Shown: positions 1 through 6,733 of the stretch, piece after piece | How the letters are laid out: each line of letters begins with the position of its first letter | How positions within the stretch are numbered: position 1 is the stretch's first letter | From: Bacteroidota bacterium | GTDB taxonomy: Bacteria > Bacteroidota > Kryptoniia > Kryptoniales > JAKASW01 | DNA: 7,170 bases | Direction: 5' to 3' | NCBI GenBank assembly: GCA_021796055.1 | Contig: JAJYOS010000331.1 | Location: 1-7,170 of the forward strand | Position numbers and translations under genes: made by a program | The notes under the pieces: generated by a model | Seen by the model: the letters and a program-made list of their open reading frames with translations, nothing else | What the model was told of the DNA's origin: nothing | Database searches by the model: none

Positions 1-2250
1 ACAAATCTGGTAGCAGTGGATTCGGCGACGGGTTCATTGAGAAACTGGGCTCTAAGCACTAACCAAGCAGTGAATACGCTGGAGACCTCTGCAGGTATTG
101 TTTACGTAGGGGGTAATTTTACAGAAGTCGGAGGAATCCCAAGAAATTATATTGCTGCAATAAACGCAAGCACAGGGATTCTAACTAACTGGGCGCCGAA
201 TTCCAGCGGCAGTATCTACTCAATGGCGGTGTCAGGAAGAACCATCTATCTCGGTGGAGCTTTTACTTCGGTTGGTGGTTTGTCGAGAAGTTACATCGCT
301 GCGGTGGATACTGCGTCCGATACGCCCACGAGTTGGAATCCATCAGCGAGCAGTTATGTCTTTACAGTGGCGGTCTCTGGCGGCTTGGTTTATGCGGGCG
401 GTTTTTTTAACTCCATTGGCGGCAAAACACGAAATGGAATAGCGGCGGTTGACACTATCATGGGGACAGCGACCGACTGGAATCCGAATGCAAACAGTTA
501 CGTGTTGAGTATCACTGCTTCAAACGGAGTGGTCTATGTTGGTGGCAACTTCAGCAGCATCGGCGGGGCTTCACGAAATCGCATCGCTGCATTGGATGTG
601 GTGACAGGAGCTTCAACGAGCTGGAATACGAACGCCGACGGTTTGGTGTACTCTATTCTAGTTCTTGACGGGGTGGTTTATGCAGGTGGTAGTTTTGGGA
701 GTATAGGTGGGGCGGCCAGAAACAACTTAGCCGCTTTCAACGTCGGAACCGGTGCGTTAGCGCCATGGAACCCCAACTCAAATGGATCGATCTCAGCGAT
801 GGCATTGGGGCCCGGCATTATTTACGTTGGTGGTAACTTCACGCAGGTCGGGAACCAATTGCGAAATTACATAGCTGCACTGGATCTGAACACGGGTTAC
901 GCGACAAACTGGAATCCTGACCCTAACAGCAGTGTGAACTCGATCGCACTTTCCGGAGATATCGTGTATGTTGGCGGAGGTTTTACATCGGTTGGAGGAG
1001 CATCGAGAAATTTCCTTGCTGCGCTGGATCAGCGGACGGGCTCGGCAACAAGCTGGAATCCCGACCCCAATAACCTTGTAGAGGCAGTAACGCTATCCGC
1101 ACACGCCGTATACATAGGAGGATTCTTCGACAAAGTGGCAAATCAGTTGCGGATGAATGTTGCCGCTGTCGACCCCGTCACCGGTGAGGTCACAAAATGG
1201 GATCCCGAAGCTGATGATTTTGTGAGCGCGCTCGCCGTTTCAAACGGCGTTGTCTATGCCGGAGGCGGATTCACACATATCGGCGGCAGCGCTCGCAATT
1301 ATATAGCCGCGGTCGATACGGTTACCGGTGCAGCCACGGGTTGGAATCCGAACGCAGATGCTGCCATCTATACAATTGCTACCAGCGGCGACGTTGTGTA
1401 CGCTGGTGGATATTTCTCTAATATCGGCGGAAAGGCTTTGGTCGGCGCTGCCGCATTGAACACTACAACGGGTGCTGCCACGGATTGGAACCCGGCGCTG
1501 AACTCCGATGTCATGACGGTAGCCCTCTCATATTACGACCACCGCGTCTATTTGGGTGGAAATTTTACGTCCGTCGGCGGCTCGCCACAGAAGTACTTCG
1601 CGAAAATTGGAAACCCGGACGACAGCGCTTTGAACAATCCGCCGGTCTTCGCGGCCTATCCCCGGACAATGTCCTTCGGCACGGTCAACTCCAATGTTGT
1701 TTCCACCGACAGTGTCGTTGTCAGAAACACGGGCGGGGGTGATTTGGTTATCTCATCAATAACATCAACCGACAGCGCGTTTACCGTAAGTCCTTCCTTC
1801 ACAGAAATAGCATCGAACGACAGCATGAAATTCTTTGTGACTCTCAATCGAAATTCTGCCGGCAGCCATGAGGCGTTGTTACTATTCTTGCATAACGGTG
1901 CTGAATACGTAGATACGGTTAAGGCGAGTGCATCAGTTCTCCAGCTTATCTCAAATGCGCCAATCAGTCCTTCAAGCTATGCGCTTTACCAAAATTATCC
2001 TAACCCCTTTAATCCTTCGACGGTTGTCAGTTATCAGTTGCCGGTGAATAGTTATGTGACGTTAGAGGTTTATAACGTACTTGGACAGAAAGTGTTTAAG
2101 CGCGAATATGGGATGCTAGGTCCGGGGGTATATAACGAGGACATCAACCTGGATCGTTATTCGGCGGGAGTTTATTTCTACAAAATTGATGCGGTTGGCA
2201 ATGGGCGACAGAGATTCACTGCGACCAGGAAGATGATGCTGGTCAAATGA
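1..2250 (+). CDS. Repeat-rich beta-propeller-like surface protein with T9SS sorting domain (5' partial)
   Basis: The frame is open to the first base of the window, and the first repeat already begins at position 7, so the true start and any signal peptide lie upstream. The GTG at 16 is an internal valine of a repeat, not a start; residue numbers here count from it. Eleven repeats of about 48 residues run to residue 527, each with an invariant Trp and a Y-x-G-G-x-F core. They resemble the delta-60/DUF5122 type of beta-propeller repeat. Residues about 542-640 look like a HYDIN/ASPM-type Ig-like domain (MSFGTV, then VVVRNTGGGDLVISSI). Residues about 656-744 are a T9SS type A sorting domain: YPNPFNPS at 661-668, VYNVLGQ, GVYFYKI and a basic end RKMMLVK. 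The protein is therefore probably exported by Sec, then by T9SS, and anchored at or released from the surface. Its binding partner or activity cannot be read from the sequence; a structural or adhesive role is inference. A stem-loop follows the TGA stop. Confidence 0.92.
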   Translation, partial: TNLVAVDSATGSLRNWALSTNQAVNTLETSAGIVYVGGNFTEVGGIPRNYIAAINASTGILTNWAPNSSGSIYSMAVSGRTIYLGGAFTSVGGLSRSYIAAVDTASDTPTSWNPSASSYVFTVAVSGGLVYAGGFFNSIGGKTRNGIAAVDTIMGTATDWNPNANSYVLSITASNGVVYVGGNFSSIGGASRNRIAALDVVTGASTSWNTNADGLVYSILVLDGVVYAGGSFGSIGGAARNNLAAFNVGTGALAPWNPNSNGSISAMALGPGIIYVGGNFTQVGNQLRNYIAALDLNTGYATNWNPDPNSSVNSIALSGDIVYVGGGFTSVGGASRNFLAALDQRTGSATSWNPDPNNLVEAVTLSAHAVYIGGFFDKVANQLRMNVAAVDPVTGEVTKWDPEADDFVSALAVSNGVVYAGGGFTHIGGSARNYIAAVDTVTGAATGWNPNADAAIYTIATSGDVVYAGGYFSNIGGKALVGAAALNTTTGAATDWNPALNSDVMTVALSYYDHRVYLGGNFTSVGGSPQKYFAKIGNPDDSALNNPPVFAAYPRTMSFGTVNSNVVSTDSVVVRNTGGGDLVISSITSTDSAFTVSPSFTEIASNDSMKFFVTLNRNSAGSHEALLLFLHNGAEYVDTVKASASVLQLISNAPISPSSYALYQNYPNPFNPSTVVSYQLPVNSYVTLEVYNVLGQKVFKREYGMLGPGVYNEDINLDRYSAGVYFYKIDAVGNGRQRFTATRKMMLVK
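7..1596 (+). repeat. Eleven tandem 144-bp (48-residue) coding repeats
   Basis: Repeat units begin at 7, 151, 295, 439, 583, 727, 871, 1015, 1159, 1303 and 1447. The first ten are exactly 144 bp; the last is 150 bp because of a two-residue insertion (YYDHR region). The unit reads roughly [IL]AA-hydrophobic-[DN]-x-x-TG, Trp at unit position 14, usually W-N-P, then V/I-Y-x-G-G-x-F at positions 32-38, [IV]GG, and usually R-N near the end. The Trp, the Tyr, the Gly-Gly pair and the Phe are present in all eleven. The units are clearly diverged at DNA level. The array continues to the window edge, so the total number is unknown. Confidence 0.93.
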
Positions 2251-2255
2251 GATCG

Positions 2256-2305
2256 GTCAACCAATTGTGGCGGCGTTGATGTTAAGCATTTGCCGCCACA
2301 TTGAC
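2256..2305 (+). other. GC-rich stem-loop after gene 1
   Basis: TGTGGCGGC (2266-2274) pairs perfectly with GCCGCCACA (2292-2300). An outer GTCAA (2256-2260) pairs with TTGAC (2301-2305), leaving a five-base bulge (2261-2265) on the left side only. The stem starts six bases after the stop codon. No T tract follows directly, so on its own it is not a classic intrinsic terminator. It may protect the mRNA 3' end or work together with the hairpin just downstream. Confidence 0.6.
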
Positions 2306-2310
2306 GACTT

Positions 2311-2332
2311 AGGTCGCTCACGACTTGTTTTT
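2311..2332 (+). terminator. Probable intrinsic terminator of gene 1
   Basis: AGGTCG (2311-2316) pairs with CGACTT (2321-2326), with one G-T pair and a CTCA loop, and is followed at once by GTTTTT (2327-2332). The stem is only six base pairs, so termination efficiency is uncertain. The same CGACTT also lies at 2305-2310, directly before AGGTCG, so a weaker competing pairing with a TTAG loop is possible. Its place between two genes on the same strand fits separate transcription of gene 2. Confidence 0.45.
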
Positions 2333-2362
2333 ATTTGAGATACAAAATAAGGCAAATAGAAA

Positions 2363-5300
2363 ATGAAAAAGAAAATTACTCGATCAGGGTTTGCAGTCGC
2401 CTTGTTAATAACGACGCTTCTTTTCGCTTCTGCGGATTTCAGCTCTGTCTATGCGCAACTCGATTCGTCAGGTGTGCCGATCACCTTTGTGTTTACGCAC
2501 AAGCTCGCAGCGGGTGAAACGGGAGTCGGATTGAACGGCAACTTCAACAACTGGGGTGTCTATTATAATCGGCACCCGTATCAAATGCAAAACGTTGGAA
2601 ATAACCTCTGGACCATTACCGTACCACTCGCCCCGGACACTGCGAGGAGCTACAGCTTCAATGGGCCGGGTTTCTATGAATACAAATTTGTCACGTACAA
2701 CATCTCCGGATCCGATACGACCATAGTCAACTGGTTCCCGGATCCTCTTGATGCCCGTCAGGACGCTTCCAACAATAATAACTCGATCCTATACGTTACG
2801 GATCCGACGGTATATCAACTGTCGCCTCTCAATAAATCAATCATCAACAACAAGACGCCCGTTATTTCAGCGAGGATCGCTGCGGCAAATGCCAGCAAAC
2901 TGGTCGCATCCAGCATTCAGCTAACCATTGGGGGCGTGCCGGTTCCAAACAGTTCATCCTATTTTGACTCGACGACCGGACAGTTTTCGTATCAAGTCGC
3001 AACTCAGTTTACACCAGGCACATACACGGTCAAACTGAGTGCAATGAACAATAAAGGTTTCATGGGTGCCGACTCGTCGACTTTTACCGTCTCGAGTGCC
3101 ATTGTCAGTGCCCCATACACTTTTGTTTTTGATCCATACAGTCCGAATTTAAAATATCTTGGCGACAGCATTACCGCTGTGTCCATCCAGGGACCATTTA
3201 ACTTTTACGGGGCAGATCCGTTAACAGGACCAGATTCCGACGGGATATTCAAAATAAATGAGATGCTTCCGGTCGGGCAGCAGGTTACCAACTATCAATT
3301 TATCGTGAAAGGTGCGAGTGCTGTTACTGCTTATGTGGCTGATCCTGATAATCCCAATCTCGGGCCAGACTATGCACCTTATGTCGTGAAGACGATAAAT
3401 CCGCTGCCGAAATTGGAGGCTACGAGCTCGTTGCAGGGAGCAGTCCTCTGGTCGCCTGTTAGCTCTGTGAATGTCGGTGCTGTTATTACCGAGAACGACA
3501 GCGGAACTGCCGTAGATACTAACTCCATCCACGTTTACTACGACGGTTCTGAGGTGCCACATACGGTGGACTCGACAGAAAACGGTTATAACATACATGC
3601 CGTTGTGAATAGCCCCGGAATCGGCAGACATATCGTCCGTTTCACCGGTTCCGATGTGGATGGCAATAAGGCGAAGGACAGGTATCTCACCTTCGGAGTT
3701 TACCAGCCGAATACAGGTTATTACTACGTTGACGGACAGAATGATGATGACGGGACGGGAGGCTATGCGTATCCTCAAGGTGTTGCACCGCATGCCGGTG
3801 ATTTATACGGTATACATATTACAACTAATGCGGCAGGAGACTCTCTTGAGTTTACGATCGACATGGGCGCAATTGATGATTACACGCGATTTGCACTCGA
3901 AATAACCAATGCTCTCAAGCAAGGGGATTATGTAAATGCTCTGCCGGCTGTCAATTTAGAAGTCCCCGAGTGGAACAACCGCGGCGTTTACATGATCGTA
4001 GCTGCGCCGAATTCCACGCAGCTCGATACGATGGACAATGTGTTGTACATCTCCCGCGACCCGCTCATGAAAGGAGCAACCATAGCGGTCAACAGCGACG
4101 CCAAATCGGCGTCGCAGTTTAGATTCGCGCTGCCGTTGTCTGCACTGGAAAACATTCTTGGCTCCTTTGCCAACAAGTGGTACTTCAGTGGTTATACGTT
4201 CTTTGGTAATAGCAACGGTGCAATCAAAGTGTCTCCACAGAAGCAGAATCCATACGTTTACGACGTTGCTTTCACGGGAAACATAGATATTCAACATAGG
4301 CTCTTGTCAGATTACATCGGCGGTTTTAACATTGGCGCTCCCCGGCTTGCCATAATTGCTACCGACAGGCGCGGCGTCGCGGCTATAACGCCGTCTCAAA
4401 TCAGTTCAATTCTGGCAAGTAGACCGCTAATCAAACTGCTCACTGACGGTGGTGATTGGTACCAAGATACTGTCAGAGTCTATGCAACCGTGAGCGATTC
4501 GTCTATCACAAGCGCTGTGGTCGAAGTATCAAATAACGGGCTTGTTCATGACACTACCGTCGTGGTGTCGTCAGGTATGCTGTCAGCCCTTCTGCCGTTG
4601 ACTGATGGAGACAATACAATAACAGTTTCGGTCACGAAGGCGGGAGTGACTACCACTGGCAAGGGAGTCTTGTTCGATTACCACGCAGATCATTCGACAG
4701 ATATCATTATCAAGTACACAATAAACAGCAACGCGGTAACGATGGATGCAAGCGCTTCCACGAATCCTGATGCGCTGCCGATCTCTTTCTCATGGGTTCC
4801 AGATCCGTCAAACCCGGCGCCGATTACTCTGACTGGCGCTAACACGGCGACAGCCTCATACACGTCACCGGTAACCGACGGCGAGTACTATTTCAATGTT
4901 ACAGCTGCTACAAGCCTTGATACATCATGGGCGCGTGCTGTAGTAGTAGTTGATTCGGGTCAGGCGCATACCGTCGATTTGTCCACGTGGCATCCTGCCT
5001 GGGTGGATACCGCCGTGGTATATGAGATATATGTCAGATCTCTCAGTCTGACAGGCAAGCTGAAGGCAGTGACCGGCAGAATACCACAGTTGAAAGCCCT
5101 CGGCGTGAATTGCATCTGGCTAATGCCGATCTATCCGGCAGCGTCGCCGCATGGATATAACGTTACAGACTATTACGGAGTAAATCCCGACTATGGGACA
5201 AAAGCCGATCTCACGAACTTAGTGAACACCGCGCACAAGTATGGCATAAAAGTAATACTCGACATGGTGATCAATCATACATCCGCTCTCCATCCGTTCA

Positions 5301-6607
5301 TGCAAGATGCGTTCAAGTACAAAGACTATTCTCCTTACCATGATTTTTACGAATGGAATTCCAACGGGACATACGATTATTTCTTCTCCTGGTGGGATTT
5401 GCCGAACATCAACTACGAAGCTCCCTGGGTGAGACAATATTTGCTGAGGATGCTGAAGTACTGGGTGGAAAATTTCAATATCGACGGTTACCGATTTGAC
5501 GTCGCCTGGGGAATCAATGACACACGCCCGTCAGGTCCGGCTTTCCTGCAGAGTATGAGATCTGAGCTTAAGGAAACCAAGCCTGATATTTACCTGCTCG
5601 GGGAGTGCGATGCCACCGGACTCCAGTATTTCGACAAGAAATTCGACAGCGGATACGATTGGTCGCTCTACAACCTACTTCAGTCGACGATGAATCACAA
5701 TGCTAGTGTGACTTCGCTTGATAGTCTTATACAATGGTACAGAAGCCCAAGCTATCCGCCCGACGCCAGACCCTTCAGGTTCCTGGAGAACCACGACGAG
5801 ACAAGGTTCATCGATCTGTTCAACGTTCAGCAGACGAAGATGGCTGCCGCTTTCCTGTACACTCTGCCGGGAGTACCATTGATCTATTCAGGGCAGGAAG
5901 TCGGTGAAACAACTCAGAGAGATATAATTGACTGGAGTGATCCTCTTAATCTCCAGCCGTACTATACGAGCCTGGTGCACATCAGGACTTCCAATCCGGC
6001 GCTTGAGCAGGGAAGTTTCTTGAGGCTCAAAACGTCTTCCGGCGATTCGGTCTATGCATACCTCAGGATGGCCGGTGACGACAAAGCATTTGTGATAAAC
6101 AACTTCTACGGCACCGCGATAAAGACGGTGGTTTCAGTGCCGACAGATACTCTGCATCTCGATCCGGCGAAGCCGTGGTATGCCAACGACGTCTTGAACG
6201 GCACGACTCAGCAGGTTGCGCCTTCAGCACTTGGAAGCTACGCTGTCAATCTTGCGCCGTATCAGTCGCAGATCATAGTGTTAGACAACTCGCCGCTCAC
6301 GGCGATAGCGGAAAAACCGCAAAAGCCCTTGACGTTTGCTTTGGATCAAAATTACCCGAACCCATTCAACCCGACAACCACAATTTTGTATGAGATACCG
6401 AAGACTGAAAAAGTCACGCTAGAAATTTACGATGTGCTTGGCCAGCGTGTCGCGACTCTCGTGAACGGTGTGCTGCAGCCGGGACAGTATTCGGCGATCT
6501 GGAGCGGAATGAACAATGCTGGTTTCCATGTGGCAACCGGTGTTTACTTCTATCGCTTGCAGGCAGGAAGCTTCGTCAGCGTAAAGAAAATGCTGCTGCT
6601 TAAATAA
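2363..6607 (+). CDS. Secreted multidomain GH13 alpha-amylase-type glycoside hydrolase with T9SS sorting domain
   Basis: ATG 2363 is the earliest possible start: an in-frame TAG lies two codons upstream. Only a weak AAGG (2349-2352) precedes it. Residues 1-31 are a Sec signal peptide (MKKK, hydrophobic core, likely cut VYA|Q). Modules in order, boundaries approximate: CBM48-like glycogen-binding domain 38-147 (LNGNFNNW, YEYKFV); Ig-like 149-245; a second, diverged E-set/CBM-like module 250-345 (SIQGPFNFYG, YQFIVKG); Ig-like 350-446; glucodextranase C-domain-like 452-670 (YYVDGQNDDDGTGGYAYP); Ig-like 690-775; PKD-like 778-868; GH13 catalytic region 876-1309; T9SS/FlgD-Ig-like sorting domain 1323-1414 (NYPNPFNPTTT, KKMLLLK). 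All GH13 catalytic positions are present: D967 and H972 (DMVINH), R1044 and D1046 nucleophile (GYRFD), E1081 acid/base (LLGECD), H1144 and D1145 (ENHD). It probably cleaves alpha-glucosidic bonds of starch, glycogen or related glucans outside the cell. Exact specificity (amylase, pullulanase, dextrin hydrolase) cannot be told from motifs. Confidence 0.96.
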   Translation: MKKKITRSGFAVALLITTLLFASADFSSVYAQLDSSGVPITFVFTHKLAAGETGVGLNGNFNNWGVYYNRHPYQMQNVGNNLWTITVPLAPDTARSYSFNGPGFYEYKFVTYNISGSDTTIVNWFPDPLDARQDASNNNNSILYVTDPTVYQLSPLNKSIINNKTPVISARIAAANASKLVASSIQLTIGGVPVPNSSSYFDSTTGQFSYQVATQFTPGTYTVKLSAMNNKGFMGADSSTFTVSSAIVSAPYTFVFDPYSPNLKYLGDSITAVSIQGPFNFYGADPLTGPDSDGIFKINEMLPVGQQVTNYQFIVKGASAVTAYVADPDNPNLGPDYAPYVVKTINPLPKLEATSSLQGAVLWSPVSSVNVGAVITENDSGTAVDTNSIHVYYDGSEVPHTVDSTENGYNIHAVVNSPGIGRHIVRFTGSDVDGNKAKDRYLTFGVYQPNTGYYYVDGQNDDDGTGGYAYPQGVAPHAGDLYGIHITTNAAGDSLEFTIDMGAIDDYTRFALEITNALKQGDYVNALPAVNLEVPEWNNRGVYMIVAAPNSTQLDTMDNVLYISRDPLMKGATIAVNSDAKSASQFRFALPLSALENILGSFANKWYFSGYTFFGNSNGAIKVSPQKQNPYVYDVAFTGNIDIQHRLLSDYIGGFNIGAPRLAIIATDRRGVAAITPSQISSILASRPLIKLLTDGGDWYQDTVRVYATVSDSSITSAVVEVSNNGLVHDTTVVVSSGMLSALLPLTDGDNTITVSVTKAGVTTTGKGVLFDYHADHSTDIIIKYTINSNAVTMDASASTNPDALPISFSWVPDPSNPAPITLTGANTATASYTSPVTDGEYYFNVTAATSLDTSWARAVVVVDSGQAHTVDLSTWHPAWVDTAVVYEIYVRSLSLTGKLKAVTGRIPQLKALGVNCIWLMPIYPAASPHGYNVTDYYGVNPDYGTKADLTNLVNTAHKYGIKVILDMVINHTSALHPFMQDAFKYKDYSPYHDFYEWNSNGTYDYFFSWWDLPNINYEAPWVRQYLLRMLKYWVENFNIDGYRFDVAWGINDTRPSGPAFLQSMRSELKETKPDIYLLGECDATGLQYFDKKFDSGYDWSLYNLLQSTMNHNASVTSLDSLIQWYRSPSYPPDARPFRFLENHDETRFIDLFNVQQTKMAAAFLYTLPGVPLIYSGQEVGETTQRDIIDWSDPLNLQPYYTSLVHIRTSNPALEQGSFLRLKTSSGDSVYAYLRMAGDDKAFVINNFYGTAIKTVVSVPTDTLHLDPAKPWYANDVLNGTTQQVAPSALGSYAVNLAPYQSQIIVLDNSPLTAIAEKPQKPLTFALDQNYPNPFNPTTTILYEIPKTEKVTLEIYDVLGQRVATLVNGVLQPGQYSAIWSGMNNAGFHVATGVYFYRLQAGSFVSVKKMLLLK

Positions 6608-6613
6608 CGACAT

Positions 6614-6674
6614 GTGCGACTCACTTATCGGAGTTTGCAGAATGGTTGGATGTTGCAGTATAGGTGAGTCGCAC
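6614..6674 (+). other. Long stem-loop after the GH13 gene, right arm partly duplicated
   Basis: GTGCGACTCAC (6614-6624) pairs perfectly with GTGAGTCGCAC (6664-6674). Four more inner pairs (6625-6628 with 6660-6663, one of them G-T) give a 15-bp stem around a loop of about 31 bases. A second copy of AGTCGCAC lies at 6679-6686, after the first at 6667-6674, and TCGCACAT (6681-6688) is complementary to ATGTGCGA (6612-6619), so the left arm has two possible partners. It begins seven bases after the stop codon. No T tract follows, so a Rho-independent terminator is not proven; mRNA 3' protection or a regulatory leader for the next gene are alternatives. Confidence 0.6.
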
Positions 6675-6718
6675 CAGTAGTCGCACATCAAGAAGATTTA
6701 GTAGATGATATCGAGACA

Positions 6719-6725
6719 AGGAAGG
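6719..6725 (+). promoter_or_regulatory. Strong Shine-Dalgarno site that fixes a TTG start
   Basis: AGGAAGG lies eight bases before TTG 6734. It is the only strong purine-rich ribosome binding site in the leader. The ATG further in (6800) has no comparable site and would remove a well-formed coding segment, so the TTG is preferred. Confidence 0.65.
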
Positions 6726-6733
6726 TAAAAAAG

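Noticed and set aside
16..18. GTG as start codon of gene 1
   Set aside because: It is inside the first repeat unit; the frame is open to the window edge and the repeat consensus continues upstream (NLVAVD).
7..1596. CRISPR array or satellite DNA
   Set aside because: The periodicity is 144 bp, in frame, with diverged DNA and a clear protein repeat; there are no identical repeats with unique spacers.
2330..2337. TTTATTTG as a Bacteroidota -7 element (TAnnTTTG) for the GH13 gene
   Set aside because: One mismatch at a key position, and the nearest upstream TTG is about 26 bases away, outside the usual spacing.
3221..3793. 190-codon open frame on the minus strand
   Set aside because: It is antisense to the GH13 gene's Ig-like and glucodextranase-C-like modules, has no recognisable domain or ribosome binding site, and its composition looks like a shadow of the plus-strand codons.
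3956..4297. 113-codon minus-strand open frame
   Set aside because: Antisense to a well-supported domain of the GH13 protein; no family resemblance.
6635..6664. TTGCAG-18-TATAGG as a sigma70-like promoter for the SGNH gene
   Set aside because: It lies inside the stem-loop, matches the -35/-10 consensus only partly, and Bacteroidota-type promoters use a different consensus; chance is a good explanation.
6419..6691. Minus-strand open frame spanning the end of the GH13 gene and the stem-loop
   Set aside because: Antisense to the conserved sorting domain and without recognisable protein features.
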